DNA of 64,000 nucleotides. It comes from Anaeramoeba ignava (taxonomy: Eukaryota > Metamonada > Anaeramoebidae). The notes under the pieces were generated by a model. It did no database searches. It saw only the letters and a program-made list of their open reading frames with translations, and was not told the DNA's origin. The position numbers were made by a program, and so were the translations under genes. How positions within the stretch are numbered: the stretch's first letter is position 1; the number at the start of each line of letters is the position of its first letter. Positions 10,305 through 23,400 of this stretch are shown in pieces. The DNA lies in contig JAPDFW010000022.1 of assembly GCA_028826165.1 (NCBI GenBank), forward strand, positions 762,478-826,477, read 5' to 3'.

Positions 10305-13300
10305 ATGAAAATATTTTATTATTTTTTCCTATTTCTTTTTATTCAAATTTTAACAACAAAACCATTTACTCCACCAATTTATGAATTAAATCTAAGTCTT
10401 GGACCATATGATCGATGGAAAACAATTTTATCACATTATTCACAATCAAATTTCAATGTGATGAAAAATTTTTTAACTTCACTTCCTACTTCAACTCAAC
10501 AAACCTTTGATTCTTATTGGAATTCATATTTTACAAATCATGTTGGAGATATTTTTGGAAGTGAGATTTATCTTGAAATACAATATATTAGTTTTGTTAC
10601 CAATTTATCAATTAAAGAGGTTTTTGAATTGAATATTCTTTATGAATTGGAAACTTTTTGTAGTGTTTTGATTGGTGTTAATGATAATGGTGTTCCTTGG
10701 TTGGGTTATAATCAGGAATCTGATGACCATAATTCTATTAGAAATCTTGCTATGTTGTTGAAAGTTACAAAAAGTGGTTCTACTTTGTTTTATGGTTTAA
10801 CTTATCCGGGGTATTTTTTTAATTCAAATTCAAATATAATTTCAAATTTATATCAAATTTATATCAAATTTATATCAAATCTATTTCAAATTTATATCAA
10901 ATTTATATCAAATTTAAATCAAATTTATATTAAATTTATATCAAATTTATATCAAATTTAAATCAAATTTATATTAAATTTATATCAAATTTATATCAAA
11001 TTTAAATCAAATTTATATCAAATTTATATCAAATTTATATCAAATTTAAATCAGATTTATATCAAATTTATATCAAATTTAAATCAAATTTATATCAAAT
11101 TTATATCAAATTTATATCAAATTTAAATCAAATTTATATCAAATTTATATCAAATTTATATCAAATTTATATTAAATTTATATCAAATTTATATCAAATT
11201 TAAATCAAATTTATATCAAATTTATATCAAATTTATATCAAATTTATATCAAATTTATATCAAATTTATATCAAATTTAAATCAAATTTAAATCAAATTT
11301 AAATCAAATTTAAATCAAATTTAAATCAAATTTAAATCAAATTTAAATCAAATTTAAATCAAATTTATATCAAATTTAAATCAAATTTATATCAAATTTA
11401 TATCAAATTTATATTAAATTTATATCAAATTTATATTAAATTTAAATCAAATTTATATCAAATTTATATCAAATTTATATTAAATTTAAATCAAATTTAT
11501 ATCAAATTTAAATCAAATTTAAATCAAATTTAAATCAAATTTAAATCAAATTTATATCAAATTTATATCAAATTTATATCAAATTTATATCAAATTTATA
11601 TTAAATTTAAATCAAATTTATATTAAATCTATATTAAATCTATATCAAATTTATATTAAATTTAAATCAAATTTATATCAAATTTATATCAAATTTAAAT
11701 CAAATTTATATCAAATTTATATCAAATTTAAATCAAATTTAAATCAAATTTATATTAAATTTATATCAAATTTATATCAAATTTATATCAAATTTATATC
11801 AAATTTAAATCAAATTCATATCAAATTTATATCAAATCTATTTCAAATTTATATCAAATTTATATCAAATTTATATCAAATTTAAATCAAATTTATATCA
11901 AATTTATATCAAATCTATTTCAAATTTATATCAAATTTATATCAAATTTATATCAAATTTATATCAAATTTATATCAAATTTATATCAAATTTATATCAA
12001 ATTTATATCAAATTTTATATCAAATCTATTTCAAATTTATATCAAATTTTAAATCAAATTTATATCAAATTTAAATCAAAATTTATATCAAATTTAAATC
12101 AAATTTATATCAAATTTTATATTAAATTTAAATCAGATTTAAATTAAATTTATATCAAATTTATATCAAATTTATATCAAAATTTATATCAAATTTAAAT
12201 TAAATTTATATCAAATTTATATCAAATTTATATCAAATTTATATCAAATTTATATTAAATTTATATCAAATTTATATCAAATTTATATCAAATTCAAAAT
12301 CAAATTTATATCAAATTTAAATCAAATTTATATCAAATTTATATCAAATTTATATCAAATTTATATCAAATTTAAATCAAATTCAAATCAAATTTATATT
12401 AAATTTATATCAAATTTATATCAAATTTATATTAAATTTAAATCAAATTTATATTAAATCTATATTAAATCTATATCAAAATTTAAATCAAATTTATATC
12501 AAATTTAAATCAAATTTATATCAAATTTAAATCAAATTTAAATCAAATTTAAATCAAATTTTAAATCAAATTTATATTCATATCAAATTATATCAAATTT
12601 TATATCAAATTTATATCAAATTTAAATCAAATTTATATTAAATTTTAAATCAGATTTATATCAAATTTATATCAAATTTAAATCAAATTTATATCAAATT
12701 TATATCAAATTTAAATCAAATTTATATCAAATTTAAATCAAATTTATATCAAATTTAAATCAAATTTATATCAAATTTAAATCAAATTTATATCAAATTT
12801 ATATCAAATTTAAATCAAATTTATATCAAATTTATATCAAATTTATATCAAATTTATATCAAATTTAAATCAAATCTATATCAAATTCAAATCAAATTTA
12901 TATCAAATTTAAATCAAATTTATATCAAATTTAAATCAAATTTATATCAAATTTATATCAAATTTATATCAAATTTAAATCAAATTTATATCAAATTTAT
13001 ATTAAATTTAAATAAAATTTATATCAAATTTATATTAAATTCAAATCAAATTTATATTAAATTTATATCAAATTTATATCAAATTTAAATTAAATTTATA
13101 TCAAATTTATATCAAATTTAAATAAAATTTAAATCAAATTTAAATCAAATTTAAATCAAATTTATATTAAATTCAAATCAATTTGATATTAAAATCAAAA
13201 AAGTCTTTTTGGAGTATTTTCAATATACAGAAATTCAAGTTTTGCAGCAGCATATACAACAAGAAACATATCAACAGGAACACTTAGTGGAAATTTACTA

Positions 13301-14179
13301 GCAATCCAAAACGGGGCGTATCCAATATTATCATTACTTCGTGGAACAGGAGAAAACTGCACGACATTTTCACTTGCGAACACGACACTTGCAACGAAAA
13401 AACTAGCATCACCCGCATATTTTGGAGTTATAGGAATCAACACAACTGATGGATCAAATAAAGCTCAAGCATCAATTTTAATTCGAGATCGTGACACAAT
13501 TTCTCAAGTGATTACTCCAGTTCGTTTAACGACAAATTGGTGGGCTTATCAAGACAACACAGACCCCTCAAAATCACCTCCTCCTGGAGATCTACGAAGA
13601 TCTAAAGTAAATTCCTCAATGGTTCTTGCAGATCCACAAAAATGGAGTTTGGATTATTTGGTTCAATTTATGAATTTTTATCCGATTAGATCTCAAAAAA
13701 CCGTTTGGTATTTCGCTGCAATCCCGAATAATAACTCTTTACAAACCCAGATTGTCAAATGCAATCCTGTTTATAATTCTGCTTATATCGAAACTTCATG
13801 CACTATTTGTGACACTAATTGCAATCAAGGAAAATGTAATGAAGTTAAAGCTACTTGCACTTGCAATTCAGGTTTCAAAGGAACAAATTGTGATCAACTT
13901 TCCGTTTCGGAAACTTCTACAAGTTCAACAAAAGATGGATCTGCTCGCGCTCTTGGTGCAATTTCATTTATTGGTTTTCTTGCTATAACTTTTGTTATAA
14001 TTTTTCAATGGTGGAAAAATAAAAGAGAAAACGATAATGAAGATAATGAAGATGAAGATGAAGATGATGATGAAGATGAGGATGATGATGATAATGAAGA
14101 TCATAATGGTAAAGGTAAAGGTAAAGGTAAAGGTAATGAAAGTGATAGTGAAAATTCTGATTGGGTTGAACATATTTAA
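10305..14179 (+). CDS. Acid-ceramidase/NAAA-like amidase with EGF-like domain and membrane anchor
   Basis: Two exons (10305-10810, 13204-14179) encode 493 residues. An N-terminal hydrophobic stretch (MKIFYYFFLFLFIQIL) is a signal peptide, which suits a lysosomal or surface enzyme. The N-terminal nucleophile fold is recognised from ETFCSVLIGVNDNG, whose Cys sits where the self-processed catalytic Cys of acid ceramidase lies, from LTYPGLFGVFSIYR after splicing, and from LTTNWWAYQDN followed by DLRRSK (family TN...DxRR). The family usually has GRN after the nucleophile; here the matching site reads GYN. After the enzyme domain come a six-Cys EGF-like module (CTICDTNCNQGKCNE to CTCNSGFKGTNC), one transmembrane helix (ISFIGFLAITFVIIF), a highly acidic tail and a KGKGKGKG run. 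Known acid ceramidases are soluble, so this architecture is unusual. Substrate is not deducible. Confidence 0.82.
10811..13203 (+). repeat. Ceramidase-gene intron satellite, 11-bp unit
   Basis: The 2,393-bp intron (GTATTTTT...AAAAAAG) is a nearly pure array of AAATTTATATC with the variant AAATTTAAATC, both 11 bp. C occurs only in the ATC position, and G is nearly absent over two kilobases. Confidence 0.92.
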
Positions 14180-14422
14180 ATCAAAATAATCCACAAAAAA
14201 AATCTTTAAATTGACTTTTCCTTTCTTTTCATGTTTTCTTTTTCTTTTTCTTTTTTCTTTTTTCTTTTTTCTTTTTAAATAAATTAAAATCGGAAAATTC
14301 TCCTTTTTCTTTTTTTTATTTTTTTTCTCCTTTTTTTTAATTTAAAAAAATTTTTTTTTTTTCATTTTTTCTTTTTCATTTTTTTCTTTTTTCTTTTATT
14401 TTTTTTTTAGAATTAAACAAAA
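14180..14422 (+). promoter_or_regulatory. Pyrimidine-rich promoter region of the SR gene
   Basis: This 243-bp spacer carries long T/C tracts with three TTTTTTCATTTTTTC-type elements between 14350 and 14395, then AATTAAACAAAA before the ATG. A leader intron ending TTTTTTTTAG at 14410 is possible but not needed. Confidence 0.4.
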
Positions 14423-17400
14423 ATGAGTAGATCAAGAGGTTCAACTGTTTGGGTTGGAAATTTAAGTTATAGAGCAACTTCAAGAGATTTATCGTAATTA
14501 ATTTCAAATAAAAAATTAAAAATAAATTTTAACGTTTTATTTATTAATTTTTAATTAATTTTTTAGTAAAACTTTTTCTCAATTCGGAACAGTTATTAGA
14601 GTTGATATTCCTTATTTACCTGGAACTGATAGACCAAAAGGATTTGCTTTTATTGAATTTGAAAAGTAACAAAATCTTATTTTTTATTTATATTTTTTTT
14701 TTAACATTTAAAATTGACGTCTTTATTTATATTTTTATTTTTATTTATATTTATATTTTTATTTATATTTATATTTATTTTTATTTTTATATTATTTTTA
14801 GACGTGATGATGCAGAATATGCAATTAGAAAAATGCGTAAATATTTATCATTTTCCTTCTTTTATTCTTTATTAAAAATTTTAACGTCAACTTAATATTT
14901 AAATTTTTTATTTTAAAAAAAAAAGATCGAACAAATTTAGATGGAAGACAAATTGTTTGTGAATGGGCTGGAGCACCTCCAGCAAGAAGAAGATCACCTA
15001 GAAGGTAAATAATAATAAAATAATAATAAAATAATAATAAAATAATAATAAAATAATAATAAAATAATATTAAAATAATATTAAAATAATAATAAAATAA
15101 TAATAAAATAATATAAAAATAATTATTAAAAATAATATTAAAATAATATTAAAATAATAAAATAAAATAATAATAAAATAATTAAAATAAAATAATTAAT
15201 AAAAATAATAATAAAAAAATTAAAATAATAATAAAATAATAAAATAAAATAATAAAATAAAAAAATAATAAATAAAATAATAATAAAAATAATAATAAAA
15301 AAATAAAATAATATTAAAATAATAAAAAATAATAATAAAAATAATATTAAAATAATATTAAAATAATAATAAAATATTAAAATAATATTAAAATAATATT
15401 AAAATAAAAATAATAATATTAAAAATAATAATAAAAAATAATTAAAATAATAATAAAAATTAATAAATAATAAAAAATAATAAAAATAATATTAAAAATA
15501 ATAAAAAAAAATTAATAAAATAATAATAAAAATAATATTAAAATAATAATAAAAAATAATAATTAAAAAATAATAAAATTAATAATAAAATAATAAAAAT
15601 AAAATAATAATAAAATAATATTAAAATAATAATAAAATAATAATAAAATAATATTAAAAAATAATAAAAATAATATTAAAATAATAATAAAATAATATTA
15701 AAATAATATTAAAAATAATATTAAAATAATATTAAAATAATATTAAAAATAATATTAAAAATAATATTAAAATAATAATATTAAAATAATAATAAAATAA
15801 TATTAAAAATAATATTAAAATAATAATAAAATAATATTAAAAAAAATAAAAATAATTAAAAATAATATAAAAATAAACAATAAAAATAAATTAAAAAAAT
15901 AAAATAAATAACAAAAAAAAAAATAAAATAAATTAAAATAATAATAATAATATGTAAAAATAATAATAAAATAATAATAAAAATAATATTAAAAATAATA
16001 ATAAAAAATAAAATAATAAAAAATAATATTAAAAAATAATAAAATAATATTAAAATAATAATAAAAATAATAATAAAATAATATTAAAATAATAATAAAA
16101 TAATATAAAAAAATAAAAAAATAATAATAAAATAATAAAAAAAAATAATAATAAAATAAATAAAAAAAATAAAAAAACAATAATAAACAAAATAAAAAAA
16201 AATAACAATTAAAATAATAATAAAAATAATAATAAAATAATAATAAAATAAATAAAAAAACAATAATAAAAATAATAAAAATAATTAAAATAATAAATAA
16301 TAAAAATAATAATAAAATAATATTAAAAACAAAAACAATATCAAAAATAATATAAAAAAAATAATATTAAAAATAAATTAAAATAATATTAAAATAAAAT
16401 TAAAAATAATATTAAATAATATTAAAATAATATTAAAATAATAATATTAAAATAATAAAAAAATATTAAAATAATATTAAAATAATATAATAAAATAATA
16501 AAATAATAAAAATAATATTAATAAAATAATAATAAAATAATAATAAAATAATATTAAAATAATAATAAAATAAAAATATTAAAAAATAATAATAAAATAA
16601 TATTAAAATAATAATAAAATAATATTAAAATAATAATAAAATAATAATAAAATAATATTAAAATAATAATAAAATAATAATAAAATAATAATAAAATAAT
16701 ATTAAAATAATATTAAAATAATAAATTAATTTTCCTTTAAAAATAATCCAAATCAAATAGATATAGAAGAAGTCCACCAAGGTATAATTATTTTTTTTAA
16801 TTTACTTTTTATATTTTTTTTTGTTTTGATATAAAAATAATTTTTATAGATCAAAAAAGAAATATTCTTAAACATCAAAACAATCTATATTTTTTGATCA
16901 AAGCAATCAATTACTTTTTAAAAATATATATTTGTTCTGAATGAGTTCTACTACTTTTCTTTCTTATATTTGGTTGGATTTTTCCTCCTTCTTTGTTCTT
17001 TATTCTTTTTTATCTTTTCGAATTTTTCTTTCTTTTGGAATTTGTACTTATTTCCAATTGCCGTGTTTCATTTCTTCTTTTCTTTCTTTTCCTCCTTCAT
17101 CAAAAATAACATTTAATTGGTTTCTGTTGGCATTTTTTTTTTGAATGATCCAGAAAAAAGGATTTAATATGGATAATTGAATTTTTTTATTAAAAAACTA
17201 TATTTTTTTTTGAAAATAACAATATTATTATTAAATATCAAAAACAAACAAAATCAAAAATCAAAAATCAAAAATCAAAATCAAAAATCAAAAATCAAAA
17301 ATCAAAAATCAAATATCAAAAAAAAATCAAAAATCAAAAATCAAAAATCAAAAATCAAAAATCAAAAATCAAAAATCAAAAATCAAAAATCAAAAATCAA

Positions 17401-20136
17401 AAATCAAAAATCAAAAATCAAAAATCAAAAATCAAAAATCAAACAAAAACAAAAACAAAATCAAAAACAAAAACAAAATCAAAAATCAAAAATCAAAAAT
17501 CAAGAACAAAACATATGGATCTATTCAATCTTTTCGGATATTAATTAACAAATTTCAAATATTAATTCAATTACATGACAAACAAAATATGAAATGAAAC
17601 AAGAAAAATACACGGAAATATTTTGGAAAACAAATTCAATTTCAAATCGAAACAAACCTTTTTCAAAGAAAAAAAATTCGAAAAAAAAAAACTGTTTTTT
17701 ACATATTAAAAAACAAGAATCTCCTTCGACTCCGTCATTTCTGATTTTATGGCGTTACTGTCGATTCTTTTCATGTTCTTGTTTCTTCTTCTCTTTTTCC
17801 TGTTTCTCCTTTTCTCTTTCATTTTTGATCTCCTTTTTCTTCTTTTTTCTCCGTTTCAAGTTTTTTTTTTTGTATTTTTTCTTTCAGAACTGTCCTTTCA
17901 TTTTAATATATTTTTTTTAATTAATTTCATTAATATATTTGGCTAATATTCATTCTTTTCTTTCTTTCTCTTTCTCTTTTATTTCTATTAATTATCATTA
18001 GTTATAGATATTCTCCTTATAGAAGTCATCGAAGGTATTTTTATTTAATTAATTTTATTTAATTTATTTATTTTATTTTAATTTATTTATTTAAATTTAT
18101 TTATTTAATTTAATTTATTTATTTAATTTAATTAATTTATTTAATTTTATTAGAAGTCCTCATTCATCTAGAAGAGAACATTCACCTCGAAGGTAAATTT
18201 AAAAAGAAAATATTCAATTACATGAAATATTTAATTTGAATTTGAAAAGAATATTTAATTTGAATTTAAAAAGAATATTTAATCTAAATTTAAAAAGAAT
18301 ATTTTTTATAAATTTAAAAAGAATATTTAATTTAAATTTAAAAAGAATATTTAATTTAAATTTAAAAAGAATATTTAATCTAAATTTAAAAAGAATATTT
18401 AATTTGAATTTAAAAAGAATATTTAATCTAAATTTAAAAAGAATATATTCAATTACATGAAATATTTAATTTGAATTTAAAAAGAATATTTAATTTAAAT
18501 TTAAAAGAATATTTAATTTAAATTTAAAAAGAATATTTAATCTAAATTTAAAAAAAAGAATATATTAAATTACATGAAATATTTAATCTGAATTTAAAAA
18601 GAATATTTAATCTAAATTTAAAAAGAATATTTAATTTGAATTTAAAAAGAATATTTAATTTAAATTTAAAAAGAATATTTAATTTGAATTTAAAAAGAAT
18701 ATTTAATTTAAATTTAAAAAGAATATTTAATTTGAATTTAAAAAGAATATTTAATTTAAATTTAAAAAGAATATTTAATTTGAATTTAAAAAGAATATTT
18801 AATCTAAATTTGAAAAGAATATTTAATCTAAATTTAAAAAGAAAATATTTAATTTAAATTTAAAAAGAAAATATTAAATTACATGAAATATTTAATTTGA
18901 ATTTAAAAAGAATATTTAATTTAAATTTAAAAAGAATATTTAATTTGAATTTAAAAAGAATATTTAATCTAAATTTAAAAAGAATATATTCAAAATGAAA
19001 TATTTAATTTAAATTTAAAAAGAATATTTAATTTGAATTTAAAAAGAATATTTAATTTGAATTTAAAAGAATATTTAATCTAAATTTAAAAAGAAAATAT
19101 TTAATTTAAATTTAAAAAGAAAATATTAAATTACATGAAATATTTAATTTAAATTTAAAAAGAATATTTAATTTGAATTTAAAAAGAATATTTAATTTGA
19201 ATTTAAAAAGAATATTTAATCTAAATTTAAAAAGAATATTTAATTTGAATTTAAAAAGAAAATATTAAATTACATGAAATATTTAATTTAAATTTAAAAA
19301 GAATATTTAATTTGAATTTGAAAAGAATATTTAATTTAAATTTAAAAAGAATATTTAATCTAAATTTAAAAAGAATATTTAATTTGAATTTAAAAAGAAT
19401 ATTTAATCTAAATTTGAAAAGAATATTTAATTTAAATTTAAAAAGAAAATATTCAATTACATGAAATATTAAATTACATGAAATATTTTTTATAAATTTA
19501 AAAAAAATAAATAGAGGAAGAAAACATTCAATTTCACCATATGGAAGAAGATCACCTTCAGATTCACTTTCACCACGTCGAAGAAGAAAATCATATTCAC
19601 GTTCACCATCACCAAAAAATAAGTATTCAAAAAGCGATTCACGTTCACCATCACCAAAACATAAGTATTCAAAAAGCGATTCACGTTCACCATCACCAAA
19701 GCATAAGTATTCAAAAAGCAATTCACAATCACCACCAAAAGAAAAGCATTCAAGATCACCTTCACCAAAAAGAAGCGATTCAAGATCACCTTCACCTAAA
19801 AGAAAGGATTCACATTCACATTCACATTCACATTCACATTCACCTTCGCCTAATCAAAAACAAAAAGATTCACATTCACATTCACATTCACATTCACATT
19901 CTCGATCACCTTCACATTCACATTCTTACTCAAAATCTTCTTCACCTAAAAGAAAAAACTCAAAATCTCATTCAAGAACTCCTTCTTTACCAAGAAATTC
20001 AAGATCTCATTCTCCTTCTCAATCTCCTAATCAAAAAGACAAAATTCAAACACCAGATTCTCCTAAAAATGATGTAGAAGAAACTCATGATTCTTCTCCT
20101 AAAAATGATGATACAAAAGATGATAATCAAGTTTAA
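14423..20136 (+). CDS. SR-family splicing factor (RRM plus RS/HS tail)
   Basis: Eight exons fit in one frame: 14423-14493, 14567-14665, 14802-14836, 14926-15004, 16761-16781, 18008-18034, 18154-18192 and 19515-20136 (330 residues). The RRM has RNP2 as VWVGNL, RNP1 as KGFAFIEF, and DGRQIVCEWA at its end, like SRSF3/SRSF7. The tail begins RRRSPRR, YRRSPPR, YSPYRSHRR and SPHSSRREHSPRR, then SRSPSPK repeats, then long Ser-His runs. The protein should bind exonic enhancers and recruit spliceosome parts when its serines are phosphorylated. Every RS-region intron splits an Arg codon as AG|A, so the 21-, 27- and 39-nt exons are symmetric and could be skipped without a frameshift. Three introns exceed 1 kb. 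The 21-nt exon is small but flanked by good splice sites. Confidence 0.88.
15005..16760 (+). repeat. SR-gene intron 4 satellite, 11-bp unit
   Basis: This is an array of AATAATAAAAT and AATAATATTAA (11 bp) over 1.7 kb, drifting in phase. It is nearly devoid of G and C except near the right end. The intron opens GTAAATAA and closes AAATAG. Confidence 0.9.
16782..18007 (+). other. SR-gene intron 5, mixed-composition block with a heptamer array
   Basis: The intron opens GTATAATT and closes TTATAG. Unlike its neighbours it is not one satellite. It contains a perfect 10-bp inverted repeat (GATCAAAAAA at 16849-16858, TTTTTTGATC at 16890-16899), a pyrimidine-rich stretch at 16950-17150, an array of the heptamer ATCAAAA at about 17245-17500, and at 17590-17930 another stretch with ordinary base mix and C/T-rich sequence. 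Open frames of 67 and 108 codons exist on the plus strand, and Lys/Arg-rich frames on the minus strand. None resembles a known protein to me. Confidence 0.5.
18193..19514 (+). repeat. SR-gene intron 7 satellite, 24-bp unit
   Basis: The unit is AATATTTAATTTGAATTTAAAAAG (24 bp), with TTTAAA and CTAAA variants, about forty copies. The block ATTACATGAAATATT breaks the array every 150-300 bp. Because 24 is a multiple of three, the array stays open in several frames (an LNLKRIFN repeat), which should not be read as coding. Confidence 0.88.
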
Positions 20137-20419
20137 ATTTAATAAAAATGAAATTTTCTTTTTTTCTTTGTTCAATCAATTGAAAAGACAACAAAGAAAT
20201 TAATCCAAATTCCTTTTTTTCTTTTTTCTTCTTTTTCCTTTTTTCTTTTTTCTTCTTTAAAAAAACAACAATCAATAAAGAAAAATTTTTCTTTTTCTTT
20301 TCTTTTCTTTTCAACGGATTAACGTTTTTTTTTTCTTTTTTTTTTTCAATTTTTCTTTTTTCATTTTTTTTCTTTTTTCATTTTTTTTTTTTTTTTAAAA
20401 GGAAAATTTTTAAAACAAA
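20137..20419 (+). promoter_or_regulatory. T-rich spacer before the NCoR-like gene
   Basis: This 283-bp spacer has T/C tracts with TTTTTTCATTTTTTTTC repeated twice (20345-20395), then AAAAGGAAAATTTTTAAAAC and the ATG. It resembles the other gene upstream tracts. Confidence 0.4.
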
Positions 20420-23400
20420 ATGAATCCAGATCGTTCGACATTCCAAATTTCAAATTTTTTCAAAATTATTCCAAAAAATAAAAATAAAAATAAAAACAAT
20501 AAAAACAAAAACAAAAACAAAAACAAAAACCACAAAACAAGAAAAGTATAATAAAAAAAAATATAAAAAATTAAGATTAAGATTAAGATTAAGATCAAAT
20601 AATGATAATAAAAAACAATATAAAAAATAACAAACGTTTTATTAATATTCAATCTTATATCTCATCACAAAATTAATAGCAAAATAAACTCTTCATCCAA
20701 AGTTAATTTTTATGGACAAACTCATTTTTTTTCTTCAAAAAACCCATTAATTAATCCCCGAATCAAAATACAACATTTCCATTTACCTCAATCACCAAGA
20801 AAAACAAAGTCAGAAACTCAAGAGCAAGAACCCAAATCAAATATAATTCCACTAAATAGTGAACTAAATAATTCGTTAATTAATCCTATTAATGGTTTCA
20901 AAAATGATTCGGATGATTCAAATTATAATTTAAAAAATATCCCAAAAAATAAACCAAAAAAAAGAAAAGATTCTTCAAAAGATGATTCACTCCAAAAATT
21001 CAAGTCTGTTTCCCAACATAATTTAAGCAAACTCCAAAATTTCAATTATTTTTATGATTCTCCAATCCTCAAAAAAAGAAAAACAAAAAATTCCAAGAGA
21101 AAAAAACAAAGTGATTCAATTCACAAAGAAAAAACTCAATCAACACCAAAAACATCCAAAAATAAAAAAACACATTCTCTATTCCAAGAAATGGAACAAA
21201 AACCACTTTCCCATTCCCCAAAAAGAGTTTTAAATAAACCACAAACCAAAAATTCAAAATCTCCACTTTCATTTCAAGCAAAAAATGAAAAAACAAATTT
21301 ATCATCAACTAATTTAAACATAATAAAGTCTAATTCTTTGCAATTACAACAAAAACCAAAACTCCAAAGAGTTTTTCGGCCTTTTATGAATATGAATATG
21401 AATATGAATATGAATACTTCTCAAAACAAATTTTCAACTCCAAATATAAAGTCAAAAAAAATCTCGCAAAACAAAAATATCAATTTAACTTCACACATTA
21501 ACCAAAAAAAGACACAATCAAACGATAGTTTTGATAAAAGACTAACAAAGTCATTGAACAAAAATAACGAAATTATTTCAAACAAAAATCGTAATAATGA
21601 TTCATTTATCTCAAATAGCCAAATTTTTAAGCACTTCAATTCTTATCCAAAGCCAAAAAAATCATATTCCTTTTTGAATCTGAAAAACATAAAATCGGAA
21701 TTTTCTTTTGATTCTTTATCACAATCCCAATCGCAATCCCAAAGCTCTTCAATTTCTTCTCCATTAAATTTAACACAAGAAAAATCAAATTTATTATCAA
21801 GAAACAGCATTCAAAAAGAAACAAGTTCCTTACTAAAAAGTCCTTCTTTTGAAAACTCAGGCTTAAAAAATGCTGATTCTTATATTTCACATTTACAAAA
21901 ATTAGAAAACCAAAAACAGAACATGATCACTAACAAAATGAATACAAAGGAAAATCAAAACTTATACAAACAAGATAATGATGAATTTTTGGGTGATTTG
22001 AATCAATCTCAAAGTTATCATTCTGAAGATGAATCAAATATAAATCATGAATTCCCACCTAAAGATAATTTTAACCAAGATGTTTATCCATTTGAATATG
22101 AGATGGATAAAAGTAGTTATAATTCTGGAGATGAATCAAATCATGATATTAACAGTCCAGTTGAATTAGAAATAGAAATAGAACCAGAATTAGAATTAGA
22201 ACCAAAATTAAATCCAAATAATAATGAAAAAAATAAATAAAATAATGAAATAAATCAACAAAATAATAATGAAATAAATCAACAAAATAATGAAATAAAT
22301 AAAGAAAATAATGAAATAAATCAACAAAATAATGAAATAAATCAACAAAATAATAATGAAATAAATCAAGAAAATAATGAAATAAATCAAGAAAATAATG
22401 AAATAAATCAAGAAAATAATAATGAAATAAATCAAGAAAAAATAATGAAAATAAATCAACAAAATAATAATGAAATAAATCAAGAAAATAATAAAATAAA
22501 TAAAGAAAATAATAAAATAAATCAACAAAATAATGAAATAAATCAAGAAAATAATAAAATAAATCAACAAAATAATAAAATAAATCAACAAAAAAATAAT
22601 GAAATAAATCAAGAAGAAAATAATGAAATAAATCAAGAAAATAATAAAATAAATCAAGAAAATAATGAAATAAATCAAGAAAATAATAAAATAAATAAAG
22701 AAAATAATGAAATAATTCAAGAAAATAATAAAATAAATCAAGAAAATAATAAAATAAATCAAGAAAATAATAAAATAAATCAACAAAAAAATAAAATAAA
22801 CCAACAAAAATATAAATCAAAAGATGAATTAAAACAATATAAATCAGAAGATGAATTAAAACAATATAAATCAAAATATGAATTAAAAAATTATAAATCA
22901 GAAGATGAATTAAAACATTATAAATCAGAAGATGAATTGAAAATAGAAATTTATAAATCAGAAGATGAATTAAAATATTATAAATCAGAAGATGAATTAA
23001 AACATTATAAATCAGAAGATGAATTAAAACATTATAAATCAGAAGATGAATTAAAACATTATAAATCAGAAGATGAATTAAAACATTATAAATCAGAAGA
23101 TGAATTAAAACAATATAAATCAGAAGATGAATTAAAAAATTATAAATCAGAAGATGAATTAAAACAATATCAATCAGAAGATGAACTAAAATATTATAAA
23201 TCAGAAGATGAACTAAAACAATATAAATCAGAAGATGAATTAAAACAATATCAATCAGAAGATGAATTAAAATATTATCAATCAGAAGATGAATTAAAAC
23301 AATATAAATCAGAAGATGAATTAAAACATTATAAATCAGAAGATGAACTAAAACAATATCAATCAGAAGATGAATTAAAACAATATAAATCAGAAGATGA

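Noticed and set aside
17245-17500. Telomere-like array because of its heptamer ATCAAAA unit.
   Set aside because: It lacks the G-run of telomeric repeats and lies inside an intron.
18230-19130. Open frames encoding LNLKRIFN repeats.
   Set aside because: They come from the 24-bp intron satellite of the SR gene, with no start context and no unique sequence.
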